Assembly (NCBI RefSeq): GCF_026745355.1
Contig: NC_079209.1
Span: forward strand, 2,854,295-2,918,294
Length of the DNA: 64,000 bases
Source: Beta vulgaris subsp. vulgaris
Taxonomy: Eukaryota; Streptophyta; Magnoliopsida; Caryophyllales; Amaranthaceae
Reading direction: 5' to 3'
Positions 11,735 through 22,631 of this stretch are shown piece after piece. The translations under genes and the position numbers were made by a program. Within the stretch, counting starts at the first letter, position 1, and each line of letters opens with the position of its first letter. The notes beneath the pieces were generated by a model. That model was not told the origin of the DNA and searched no databases. It saw nothing but the letters and a program-made list of their open reading frames with translations.

Positions 11735-14700
11735 ATGGATGCCGAATTTTGGACCTCACGTCTTGCTGCCGCTAAACGTCAGTTTAATTCACAGCACCAC
11801 CATCCCCATAACTCATCTCACCTTGGTTTGTTTGTTTCTTTCTTTTTTTTTTTAATTTTTTGGTTTTTTTTTTTTAATTTTTTTTGAATAGATCTAAAAA
11901 AGACCCTATTTGTTTATTGTTGTTCATTTTATGAATGATTTGTGGGTTTTGATTTATGAATGATTTGGTGAAATGGGTATTTTTTAGATCGGTTGAATAT
12001 GGATGATTTTGAGCTTGAGGATGATGTACGACCTGATGTTCCATGCCCTTATTGTTATGAAGATTTTGATATTGGTTCTCTTTGTATTCATTTAGAGGAT
12101 GAACACTCTTGTGAGTCTAGAGCTACGGTATGTTTTTACATTTTTGTTGTTGCTAAATTGGATTTTTGGATATGTTAATTATCATTAATATTTTTTTTAA
12201 TAAAAATATGTATATATATATATGTTGAAGTTAGAAAAGTTTGAGTCTTTTGCATTTTGTTTGAAAATTTTGGGTGTTAATGCTTCTTTTAGAGAGTCTT
12301 TTTTCTTTTTAATTGTATCTTGCATTTGTGAATTGATTCTGATGGGTTCTTTTGGGTATTGTGATACAAGGAGGTTGATAATAAATATGTTATTCTATAA
12401 TTTGTTTAGATGAAATTCATGGTCAACTGTTCATAATCTTGCTTGTCTAGATAAAGTTTTTTCTTGAAATATTATTTGAGATAATTATTATGTATTTCCA
12501 GCCAAAAATTAATGGAGAACACTTATAGATGAAAGTAGTGGAAAAAAGGGGAAAACTTTCATGGGGGATATCGGAATAGGGAAAATAAAGGAAAGTAGAT
12601 GGAGTACAAATTAGTCTTTTAGGAGACCTTTGATAAAAATTGGAATGGTGCAAATTGGAATGTTTGCGCACCTGTGGATGTAAATTAGTAGTACTTCTAT
12701 GCGACTCTAACGTATTTTAAGGTGCTCATCAGTCATCTCTTCGTGTATCTTTTGCTTGAAGATTTATGGCCTGAAGAATAGGTCTGTCCCGAGCCATTGT
12801 AGCTCGGTGCTATCTAACAAGGAGAAGGTTGAAACATGGACTTTGTTATATAGGGGCGAAAAAGGTGTTGGAGATTTCGGGTGTGCAGTATGAGATGTTG
12901 GTTTTGTAATGTGAAAATTTGTGCAAGGAGGATAATTTTTGTGTTCAACTTTGATGAATGTTGAATCTAGAAGTAGTTTGAACTACGTAGTCGTGGTTAA
13001 TCCAATCTAGGTTACACAGAGACAGATATGGGTACGGATTCAGATTCAGGTACGAGGACGGAAGACAACGAGATTTTAAAATTTTAGGAATGGATACGCG
13101 TATCATAGGATACGTATCGTATCGGGTACGGGTATGAGTACTTGACCTAGTAGAAGTACCCATGCTACATAGTCCATAGCTGTCTAATGAGAACATACAT
13201 TTTGCACTACTCCTTATCCCTGTGGCCCAAATGCACAATGATTTTCAAAAATAATTGAAACATCATTTGTTGGATTTTTTTCAATTAAGTTTGACTAGTA
13301 TATGTAACTTGTATATATGCATTTGTAAATCAATTTTGAGTTTTGACTATTCAATTCAACTTAAACAGAATTTTACTACAATTTTGAAACTTTCTTGAAT
13401 TTTTCGGGATGGATTACTTTTTAAATTTTACTCGGTTCAAATCTGAATGAGTAGGATTTGAGTTGATTATGCCTGGGATATGATGGTTTTGCTGCCATGA
13501 AGATTTGTTATGGAAATTGATGGATGCAAGTTGTCGAAGTTGAGTCGAACCCAGTCTAGTCAACATTGCTTTATTGAGTTTCCATCCAATATCTTATTTG
13601 TAGTATTTACTATTTAGTCAGTTGTGGTTGATCATTCAATAAAAAATGGTGGATGGATGTTCCTAGAAATGCAGTTAGGTGGGATAACGAAAATTGAGAA
13701 TAATGACACTATCTGAGGATTGGAGTAGAAGCATTTAGGAAGCCCACCCTCTTTCTGAAACCAAGCATGGTTGGAATAAAAGACAGAATACACTTTCTAA
13801 GGAATCATATCTTCTGCCTTTTGCTCTTATTCTTTTGATGTCTCCCTATGCTTTTTCAAATTTTGTCCGGTTGAGGGCATGCTGTACTCTCTTTTTCATG
13901 GTCATCTGTAGTTTCTTGAATGCTTGAAAATATGATACATTTTTTTCTTAAAGTATTCTAGAACCTGCTTTCTTTGATTTGATCATTATACGAATTAAGA
14001 ATTCAAGTGTGAGTGAGAAATATTCTCTAGAAATTAAGCGTGGTTTATGCCTGGGCCTTGTTTGGTTGAGATAATCCAACATTTTAACTTCTTTAGATAA
14101 CTACTAATTATGTGTAAAGCTGGATTTCCATGGAATAACAGGTTTTCTAAGCCTTTACTGTTTAGCTCATTAAAGAAACAAAAATGCTATGTAGATACAA
14201 GCAAAGAGATAGTACTTAGTCCCACTAATATAATAAGAAAATATAAACGTTACATTTGATGTATGTAAAAGATGATTTATGGTGCAACATACCTAGAGTT
14301 GGCAATCTATGACCCCACCTGACTTGAAGTTAGAGAAACTTGAACCGCAAACTTGAGTTAAATGAACCCAAACAGCTGAATGATCCAAGCTGACCCAATT
14401 GTCATAGATTTTTTTATCATAGTTTTAAGCAAGTTACCTAATTTCTCTCCCGTGGTAAGCAACTTCCATTGGAAAGCAAGTTATATAGGAAGATATAAGT
14501 TCTACACATTTTTGTGAGTGATGCAAACAAAAAAAAAAAAAAAGGTAAATTTTGCTTCTTCTACGGAACTTCATCAAACTCCCTTGCCCCAAACAAGGGG
14601 CTGTTAACAATTTGTTTTTGCTATATCATCCCCTCCAAGCCAGAAAGTCAAGGTTGTTGGGTTTTGGAGTAGGGGTTGATTGATTTGGATTTTCTCCTGC

Positions 14701-15926
14701 ATAACAGTCTAAAGCTCATATTGGAGCTCAATATAATAGCATACACTCATTGGCTTCTAATATTGTCTTGAAGCTGTTCTTTGATGTATTGTTTGGTCCA
14801 ATAGCATATTGATTTATTTTTATTTTTCATTTAAGTTATTGTTTGCCATTTTTTCAGGTTTGTCCAATTTGTTCTGTTAAAGTTGCACGAGATATGCTAA
14901 GTCATATCACACTGCAGCACGCACATCTATTCAAGATATCCTTTACCATGAAAATTAGTTGTTCTTGCCATTATGCTTTAATTTTTTTCTTGCTCTACTT
15001 GAATTGGTGGACTTGCCACAAAGTTTTCTTTGACAAAAGATTACTTACAGAGACGCCGTAGACTACGCAGAGTTGCAATTCCAAATAGCCAAGCACTGTC
15101 CCTGCTTGGCCGAGACCTTCGTGAAGCTCACTTGCAAGTACTTCTAGGTGGTGGTGGTGGATTCCGGTCAAGTAGCTCACATGCCTCTAATGCTGCCAAT
15201 GATCCATTCCTCTCATCCCTTGTATTAAACTTCCCGGGATCTGAGGTTGATGAAATCACGAAGTCAGTGGCATCCACTATCGAGGATTCAACTCAGAAGA
15301 ATACCTCAACAACACGTTGTTGGAAACCAAGGTAATTGGATATTTGTTGTTCTCCATTTAGTGCATGTTGGGTTCTACTCATGGAATGTAAAGGAAATGA
15401 AATCTAAATGTTTCTTTTATTGGGTGTTTGGTTCCACTAGGGAAAAACACTTATAAGGATGAGATTGAAGAGGTAACGTAATGCGTTACAAAGATTTTAG
15501 GACTGTAATAATTAGGTGGATATAGTTACCCTTGAGAAACGAAAACCATTACCCCAACTCTCACATCACGCAGCAAGTGACAGAAATGGGTTCTTGTTTC
15601 CAATTTCAACGCTTAAAAACCTCATAGTAAACATTCTCTTGTAGTTTTAAAAATCTCATCTGTAAGCTGTCACTTGAGAAATACCCATTAGAGACTGTCA
15701 TTCTCCTAATTGAGAAAGAGTGTGAGTCTTTTTTGCGAAAGCTTAACATAAACTTTTCTAAGGCACGCACGCACTATTTGTACTATGTTAAAATCTTTCC
15801 TGTTTTTCCTATGGCAGTTTTGATTCTTCATTAAGTTATGAAGAAAGAGAGAAGAAGATACAACAGGCAGCTGGTAGAGCTGGTTTTGTGCAAGATCTGC
15901 TTTTCTGCACCCTCTTGGGCGATTAA
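11735..15926 (+). CDS. Di19-family C2H2 zinc-finger protein (five exons)
   Basis: A 234-residue protein of the Drought-induced 19 family, nuclear plant zinc-finger proteins linked to drought, salt and ABA responses. Exons by eye: 11735-11825, 11988-12127, 14858-14935, 15045-15331, 15818-15926; the joined frame is open to TAA at 15924. The N-terminus MDAEFWTSRLAAAKRQ is the family start. Two zinc fingers follow: C50/C53 with H65/H70, and C79/C82 with H93/H98. Next come a basic stretch LQRRRRLRR (residues 104-112, possible nuclear signal), the block SLLGRDLREAHLQVLLGG, and a C-terminal Di19_C-like tail ending QDLLFCTLLGD. Introns 1, 2 and 4 are GT-AG; intron 2 is about 2.7 kb; intron 3 appears to be AT-AC. 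The family usually has about 200-230 residues. CT-rich DNA just before the ATG looks like a 5' leader. Which Di19 member it is cannot be decided. Confidence 0.92.
14936..15044 (+). other. Putative U12-type AT-AC intron in the Di19-like gene
   Basis: The 109-bp intron starts ATATCCTTTACC, matching the U12 5' splice consensus ATATCCTT. It ends with AC at 15043-15044. A U12-type branch site TTTTCTTTGAC lies at 15024-15034, with its adenine 11 nt before the intron end. Removing it joins codons in phase 0 and gives FK-LQRRRRLRR, which matches Di19 proteins. No GT-AG alternative keeps this frame. Confidence 0.82.
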
Positions 15927-16478
15927 TGAACCGATAAGTTATCAAAATAAAAGGTAACTGAGTTTTCGAGTCGCAAAATGAGGGTATAGTTGAGAGGGAT
16001 CGATTGTATGTCTTATTTTCCTACACTTGCTGGCTACTAGAATCTACATGCAATGAGATTCTATACTGTTTACTTAAACCGAGCCAGTGTTTGTACATCG
16101 TAATACCCCTTGAAGAAAAAGAAATCGAAATTGAAATCTCAGCTACATTTTGAAGAAACAAGGGTCTTTTTCATGACTATAGTTGTGAGGAAGGCTGATA
16201 TGTACTTGTAAATGTTGAAAGGTAAAAACAGTCTTTCAAGTGAGAAATTGGAGGGTGTGCCTGCATGCTTGTTTGCTTGCTTTTTTCTCCTTTGTTTTCC
16301 TGAGGAAAAGAACAGGATAAAAGGAAACACCAATGCTTGTATTACGATCACTAATTGACTTGTACTTTCTTCCATTTATAGTAAAATTGTAACTTTATGG
16401 TGTAGCTTATTCTTTTGGGATGCAGCTTTCGTGAAGATTCAGTTTGAGATTACAGCTTAAGCATTCATATTTGTTATA
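15927..16478 (+). other. 3' flank / probable 3' UTR of the Di19-like gene
   Basis: No open frame of interest. Contains the gene's likely 3' UTR and AT-rich sequence up to a Stowaway MITE. No single polyadenylation signal can be picked with confidence. Confidence 0.4.
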
Positions 16479-16731
16479 CTACCTCCATTTCAAATTAATA
16501 GTTACACTTACACTTTTTACGCATGCCGATACACTACTTTGAGCCTTTATATCTCTAACTTTATATTTGTAAAAAATATAAAAAGTCGATATTTTAAAAC
16601 TACATATCAAGACGAATCAAATAATACCCCACATGACTATATGAAACCATAACTCACAAATGATAGTCAAAGGGAAATTTGCGAATAGTGTCAAAAGTAA
16701 AAGTGTAACTATTAATTTGAAACGGAGATAG
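16479..16731. mobile_element. Stowaway MITE (Tc1/mariner type)
   Basis: A 253-bp element with terminal inverted repeats of about 30 bp (left CTACCTCCATTTCAAATTAA, right its near complement ending GGAGATAG), flanked by TA on both sides. The tract 'catgactatatgaaac' and the internal sequence resemble other Stowaways here. Confidence 0.88.
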
Positions 16732-17405
16732 TACGACGTAGCGATGTGTTTACAATTCAATGAAATTAGGTACTCTTTGTTTGGAATTAATTTGCATGCT
16801 GATCACGTGATTTAAACTAGTAACTAGTTGTTGGCCCGGGTGATACCTCAGGTCATCTATCAATGTGAATTTTAGTCTTGGTGATTTGAATCAAACACTT
16901 GAGAGAAGTGAAAAAAAGAATTACAGGCATTAGATAAATGATCACCTAGTATCTTTTCAATTTTCTACATAGTAAATTTTAATATAAATTATTAATCAAT
17001 GTAAGTTTTGGTCTCGAGAAAGTACATATTTACAAATATATAATTAATGATGAATACTATTATAATATTGTTTTTGAAATATAAGTTGATGTGTAAGAAT
17101 ATAACCGATGCAATTAAATGATGTAGTGGTGTTAATTAGAAAGGTCATAAAATTTTTATGAGCTTTTATTGAAAAAATTAAGAATGAACTGTAGGAGTTA
17201 TTAGCATTAGATTAATGAGTACTGCAACATAGAGCAATAGTTTGATGGTGAATTGTGCTCTATAAGTAATTAGATGCAAGTAGTGGAGTTTGATTTTTGA
17301 TCTAGATATTTGTGCATAAATTATAGCTCAACTTGTTAGTTTGCCATAGTGTGTGCGCAATTGCAAGTTTAAGCTTGGTGAAAACAACGACAACTCAAAA
17401 TCTTA
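16732..17405. other. AT-rich intergenic DNA
   Basis: No gene or clear element. Simple AT-rich sequence between two MITEs. Confidence 0.5.
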
Positions 17406-17700
17406 GGCCTTATTTGGTTGTATATGGGAAGTCATACTTCCTAGGAAGTTATTTTTTCCATGTATTTGAAATTCTTAGGAAGTGTAAAATTGTGTTTGGT
17501 TGGTAATAGGAAGTAGAACTTCTTATGGGAAGCTCTATTTACCTAGGGGACCTAGGTAAGTAACTTCCTTCATTTTGGAGGAAGTAGAACTTTCTAGGAA
17601 GTGCAGATTCCCATGATTTTGCCAACCAAACAACTTCATATACTTCTACTTCTTAGAAATTTGCACTTCTCATGATTTGTTTTGTCAACGAAACAAGGCC
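17406..17700. mobile_element. Tourist-like MITE (PIF/Harbinger type)
   Basis: A 295-bp element. The left end GGCCTTATTTGGTTG and the right end CAACGAAACAAGGCC are inverted repeats with two mismatches. A TTA target duplication lies at 17403-17405 and 17701-17703. The interior repeats the word GGAAGT/ACTTCC in both orientations and could fold on itself. Confidence 0.85.
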
Positions 17701-17862
17701 TTAAAAGCGGATGTAAGGTCTGATTTTATTCAATATCACCGTGCAAAAAGGGTTAATTTGGGATGATTTTATTTCCCACTGACAATAATATTTGTAGTAA
17801 CACAATAATGGATGAAGAATCTATGCATAATATAAGTTCTAGAAACATAAAGAAAAGTATTA

Positions 17863-18119
17863 TTTCTTCCGTTTTAAATTAAATGTGACACTTTGATATT
17901 TTACACTATTTACAAATTTTATTTTAACCATCGTTTGTGATCTATACGTGAATAAAAATTTAGCCATGTGAGATTTTGTTAGAGTCTTTTTAATATGAAT
18001 TTTTGAATATGTACTTTTTGTCATTTTTACAAATACAAAATTAGAGACATATGTCCTCAAAGTTTTCATTGGCATGCGTTAAAATTGAAAGTATCACAAC
18101 TAATTTGAAACGGATAAAG
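17863..18119. mobile_element. Stowaway MITE
   Basis: A 257-bp element flanked by TA. The left end TTTCTTCCGTTTTAAATTAA and the right end TTAATTTGAAACGG-type sequence are imperfect inverted repeats. Internal words resemble the Stowaway at 16479. Confidence 0.8.
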
Positions 18120-18165
18120 TAGAAATTCTGGAGAAACTGAGTAAGAGTTAAGAGTAGCCCACATG

Positions 18166-18380
18166 TGAGTTACGAATAGTTATCCCACATTGAAGAATTA
18201 GAGAGAGAATGCCTAACATATAGATTGATGGATTACTCCACCTATCACCAATTGGTTTTAGGATGGAATTCTGCCAACCTTGTATGGGGTCACTTTCTCC
18301 TTCAACGTTGTGAGTTACGAATAGTTGTCCCACATTGAAGAATTAGAGAAAGAATGACTAACATATAGATTGGTGGGTTA
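18166..18380. repeat. Spaced direct repeat of about 70 bp
   Basis: The phrase starting GTGAGTTACGAATAGTT occurs at about 18166-18237 and again at 18311-18380, with TCCCACATTGAAGAATTAGA and ACATATAGATTG in both. The source is unknown; it may be a remnant of a larger element. Confidence 0.7.
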
Positions 18381-18497
18381 CCAGTGTCATCTTTGGGCAT
18401 GCTGCTCCACGGTCTACCCAATAGATTCTCATTACACAATCTAAGTCATAAGATACCAATCTTTGCACACCACAATGTTTTGATGAAGTTCTTTTAG

Positions 18498-19902
18498 GGT
18501 GTGTTCGTCAACAATAATTGTGGTAGTATGATAGTATCTTTTAACTGTGTGAATAGTTGTCCAAGTAGCGATATAAGATATTGATATTTGGTAAAAGAAG
18601 CTGTCAAAGTAGTTGTTTACAAATAATTAATTGAAAACTAAAACAAAACTTGACTATATAATCTATTCACCACTAAAAGCTACCTTTTTTTTTTTGATAA
18701 TTTGTCTTTTATTAAGGCCAAATCAGGTAGGAGCCAAAAGGCTATTACAATCGAAGTCCACTAGATAAGCAGACCAGATACATTGCCAATTATTGACAAA
18801 AGTAAATATTGACTTATTGAAGCAAAGAAAAGACCAACCCAGCATAGATATTAAGCTAGGAATTCTGATTGTCTATTGAGGTCTTGTTTCGCAAGTGCAT
18901 CCGCTACATTATTTGAGCTTTATTTGAGTTTTGTGTATGATTGAAATTGAAGGTTCCTTGCAGAGTATATTCCTTATGAAATTCAGATGGAAAGACAAAT
19001 TCCAAGGACTGCCTTCATTTGAGGTACACCATTTGACAACATTGAGAGAGTCGGATTCGACAGTGATATTTTTCATGTCTATACGATGGGAGCTGGCAGC
19101 AATGATTTGAAAAGCACGAAATATCGCGTTTACTTCAGCATTATTTATCTCCATTGGAGGTATAGGGGTTGAGAAAAGACAGACAAAATCTCCATTGGAA
19201 TTCCTCAAAACACCACCAATAGCGGAGCGATTTATGAAGGGGTTAAAAGAGGCATCCACGTTCCATTTGAGGGAACCAGATTGTGGAGGATTCGATGATG
19301 CATTTGAGCTTTGGATGCTAGTTTTGGCCTTTAATGATTGACACCATTGGAGGCTTTTTGGGTTTCGAATGATGTCTTCTATTGGGTAGAGGAGTGATTC
19401 ACCCGAACCTTTGATCCATCAGCCGAGACGGATAATAATGAGATCACAAATTTGTCCAATCGAGCACTGAGAGTTAGAGAAGATCCTTCCATTCCTCTCT
19501 TTCCAAATAGACCATATGAGAATTTAGAAGATAGCCCACCAATTTTTTTTGAAGAGAGGTTGTATTGGGGGAGGGTGCCATGAACTGAAAATTTCTTTTA
19601 GGGAAAAGGGAGCTGCCCATTAATAGTCCCATATGTTCATCCACCAACCCCAAATTCTCCACGAGAAATCACAATGTATCAAGAGATGATCCACGGTTTC
19701 TGATGTTTTGTTACAAAGTGGACAGAGATCTTGGCTAGGGTCAATTAAGCTGAGTTTCGCCAATTGTAGCTTTTCGCAAATAGTACTTATAACACTAAAA
19801 GCTACCTACACCACTAACTTACCAAGTACTACTATTTTTTTTAATTACTGTTTTAACCAAACAATACACTAAAAGCTACTTAAAAAATTTGTGCCAAACA
19901 CG
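18498..19902. mobile_element. Possible hAT-like MITE split by a LINE
   Basis: The left end GGTGTGTTCGTCAAC and the right end GTGCCAAACACG are weak inverted repeats, bordered by CTTTTAG (18491-18497) and CTTTTAA (19903-19909). Subtracting the 1.1-kb LINE and its duplicated target leaves a MITE-sized element of about 280 bp. The weak ends keep confidence low. Confidence 0.4.
18686..19792 (-). mobile_element. 5'-truncated LINE (RNase H end)
   Basis: Minus-strand insertion of 1.1 kb with a T-run (poly(A) on the other strand) at 18686-18695. A 15-bp target duplication CACTAAAAGCTACCT lies at 18671-18685 and 19793-19807. The frame 18909-19259 encodes an RNase H segment (MDASFNP, AIGGVLRNSNG, ESDSLNVV, MEINNAE) close to that of the big LINE at 1348. 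Upstream zf-RVT remnants are broken. The 3' end shows the same AAATTATCAAAA-type tract. Confidence 0.9.
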
Positions 19903-20233
19903 CTTTTAATTAATTTTAGAGGTTAAGAAAGTTGTACCTACTTTTTGTTGTTATTAATTTGAATTTCATTTACATTCCTCCACGACCAACTAAATGGGAT
20001 TGGAGAATATTAGAATAAGATTGCTCACTAATGCCATTATTTAACCACCAAAAAAAGCTAATCCAATTATTCAAGGGGATTGGGGGCTACAGTTAGTAAC
20101 CAAACAATGATTAATTAATTATTGGCGGTGGCTGATAAGGACGGTTCTGCCTATTCTAATCGGACATTGTTTTGGCGGCGCCGAACATGCCTCCAATATC
20201 TCTACTTTATGGAACTTGAAGGAGTATTATATA

Positions 20234-20475
20234 CGTGTTTGGATCTTTTAGAGTTGTAAAATAACTTTATAGGGTAGAGTTTGAGCAATATTAATCATTG
20301 AATAAAAAATCAATGGCTCATATATTCTCTTTTTAAAATTCTCCTATTTTATCTCATCAAAATTCACCCCTAAATCTTTCCCTTCCACCAATATGAGCCC
20401 TTGATTTTAAAATATATGGCTCAGATACAACTCTACCTCGTAGAGTTTCACTAAAACTCCAGAGGATCCAAACTC
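20234..20475. mobile_element. MITE with long imperfect inverted ends
   Basis: A 242-bp element. The left GTTTGGATCTTTTAGAGTT and the right AACTCCAGAGGATCCAAAC pair as inverted repeats, and the similarity runs about 50 bp inward (TAGAGTT near both ends). An 8-bp repeat ATTATATA flanks it at 20226-20233 and 20476-20483, which would suit hAT or a Mutator relative. Confidence 0.7.
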
Positions 20476-20486
20476 ATTATATATTC

Positions 20487-21052
20487 TCTCCATCTCAAAA
20501 TATAGTTTCCATTTCTCTTTTTTCACAGTAATTTATGCAAGTAGAATTTAAGAGGAATAGTAAAGATTTTTTATTTATTTAAATAAATTTTGTATGAGAA
20601 AATACTCCCTCCATCCCAAAATATAGTTCCCGTTTCTATTTTGGGAGTCAAATTTTAAAAACTTTGACAAAATATTCTTACTAATGTATACAAAAAAACA
20701 TATTCATGAGGGGTCTTGTTAGATTCATCTCAATGTATAAATTCGTAATATCAACTTTTTATATTTTTTTACTAATAAAAAATAGAAGATATTGTAGGTC
20801 AAAGGTACTTCTTGGAGACTGTGCAAAATGAAACGGGAACTATATTTTGGGACGGAGGGAGTATGATTTTAGGAGAGAGAATGGAAAATAATTGGTGAAA
20901 GAGCATTAATTATAACAATTTGATTGAATAAACAAAGGAAAAAACAAAATTCAAGAAGCAAATAGATGATGAGACGCGATTTTTCTAGACAAATTGCGAA
21001 AAAATGTAAAACTAAATATGAAAATGAGAACTATATTTTGGGACTGAGAGAG
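20487..21052. mobile_element. Older Stowaway MITE, host of a nested one
   Basis: The left end CTCTCCATCTCAAAATATAG (from about 20487) and the right end CTATATTTTGGGACTGAGAG (to about 21052) are inverted repeats. Removing the intact Stowaway at 20605-20861 leaves a normal-sized element of about 300 bp. Confidence 0.65.
20605..20861. mobile_element. Stowaway MITE, intact ends, nested
   Basis: A 257-bp element with left end CTCCCTCCATCCCAAAATAT, an almost perfect inverted copy at the right (ATATTTTGGGACGGAGGGAG), and TA on both sides. Confidence 0.92.
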
Positions 21053-21056
21053 TACT

Positions 21057-21171
21057 TGTATATATATATATATAATATATATAATATATATAATATAATA
21101 TATATATATATATATATAATATATATATATTAATATATATATATATATTATATATATATATAAAATATTAT
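21057..21171. repeat. (TA)n microsatellite, about 115 bp
   Basis: Nearly pure TA/ATA tract next to the outer Stowaway. A Tyr/Ile open frame on the minus strand through it is a translation of the repeat and not a gene. Confidence 0.97.
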
Positions 21172-21772
21172 TACGTATGTAAAACAACTTATGTCCAACT
21201 CCACTAGAAACAGAAAAAGTCCCTTGAAACTCCTTTGATGAGTAGGCTTACAAGTTACAAACTACTCTAACTTTGTTTAAATGTTAATGAATCGAGTATA
21301 GCTAAATTCAACTTGATTGCTCTTGAAAAGGTTTAGAATTTTGTAATTATTCAATATTCGAATTTATATATTTTTTATGTTCATATAATTATGAAAATTA
21401 CGACTTCCAATAGTTAATTATAATTATTAGCATAAAAATGTTGTTGTAACACTGTAATACTTAATTTAATTATTTATTTTCATTTTTAGCATCTTATATA
21501 TAGCCCTAAAGACTATATATATCATTTTTTATTAATAAAATAACAAATAAACTAAACAACGACTTATCATTTAAAACTACGTACTTTGACAAGCGTAAAA
21601 AAAATAATGCGAGACGACATGAGTATTTTTAATTTGTGAAGGTGAGGCAGGATTATTATTGTAACCAAAAAGTCTAGTGCATCACCCAAGCGTTTTCTAT
21701 TAAACACGGCTCTTACGAATTTATCAACTACTGTTTTTTTTGTCAATCCTTCTCTCTCTTTCTCAAACTGTT

Positions 21773-21956
21773 TATTAGAGATATTTATGTAAAGTTAATA
21801 TGTTAAGTTAATATTATGTTTCCTTTTTGGATTAGGTTTAGGTTGGGAGTTTTATGTAAATATGGGCTTGTAGTGCTTTGTATATAAAGAGGCTTAAAAG
21901 GCTAATGAAAGTCAACGTGCAGTTTTCTCCCAAAACTTCTTCCACAATTATTAACA
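21773..21956 (+). repeat. Copia 5' LTR
   Basis: 184 bp, starts TATTAGAGATATT, ends ATTATTAACA. Contains TATATAAAGAGG near 21880, a likely TATA box. Confidence 0.95.
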
Positions 21957-21968
21957 TGGTACCAGAGC
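21957..21968 (+). promoter_or_regulatory. Copia primer-binding site
   Basis: TGGTACCAGAGC directly after the 5' LTR matches the initiator Met-tRNA 3' end complement with one difference from the usual TGGTATCAGAGC. Confidence 0.9.
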
Positions 21969-22139
21969 ATCTCTAAGGTTAGGGATAATTAATTTCGATC
22001 CTCATCATTGTTCTTCCGCTGTGTTGTGCTTTGCTGCTTGTATACAAGCATTGCTCTTGTTTTTTTTTTTTCTTTTTCTTTTTCTTCTACAGACGTGCTC
22101 TGTGTATTTGTACCCTAAACTCTTTGCATATCCTTCTCA

Positions 22140-22631
22140 ATGTCTGCCGACGAACCCAAAAATTCAGTACCCCCACCTTCTGCTCGTTATGAGCCCTTTA
22201 CGCCATACTATCTACATCCATCAGAGGGTACTGGCTCTGTTATTAGCCCTATTCTGTTGAAAGGCACAAATTATGATGAGTGGGTGAGGTCTCTCCGTAA
22301 TAACTTGCGTGCTAAAAATAAATTAGGATTCGTCGACGGCACAATTACTGAACCAGACCCAAATTCTTCGGACTATGATCAGTGGGGTATTGTCAACTCC
22401 ATGCTCGTTGCTTGGATCTTCAATACTCTCGATGTCTCTATTCGCAAGACGGTTCCTTTTCCCGATCACGTGAAAGTATTATGGGATGATCTCCGTGACC
22501 GTTATTCCTTGCGTAATGGACCACGTATTCATGAACTCAAAGACTTGATTGGCCCTTGGAGCAGCCTTGTGTCTCTGGGCAGCCTTGTACATTGCAGTCT
22601 AGTGGGCTTGACTCGAGGGGGAGTTCAATAG
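22140..22631 (+). pseudogene. Copia gag, N-terminal part only
   Basis: The first ~135 residues match the N-terminus of Copia gag (LKGTNYDEWVRSLRNNLRAK, then GFVDGTI and LWDDLRDRYS), the DUF4219/UBN2-type region. After IHELKDLI (about 22550) the sequence jumps to a segment from later in the polyprotein in a different frame, so the last ~27 codons are out-of-frame readthrough. The nucleocapsid zinc knuckle is absent. Confidence 0.88.

Noticed and set aside
20951..21187. Tyr/Ile-repeat protein frame
   Set aside because: Comes from the TA microsatellite.
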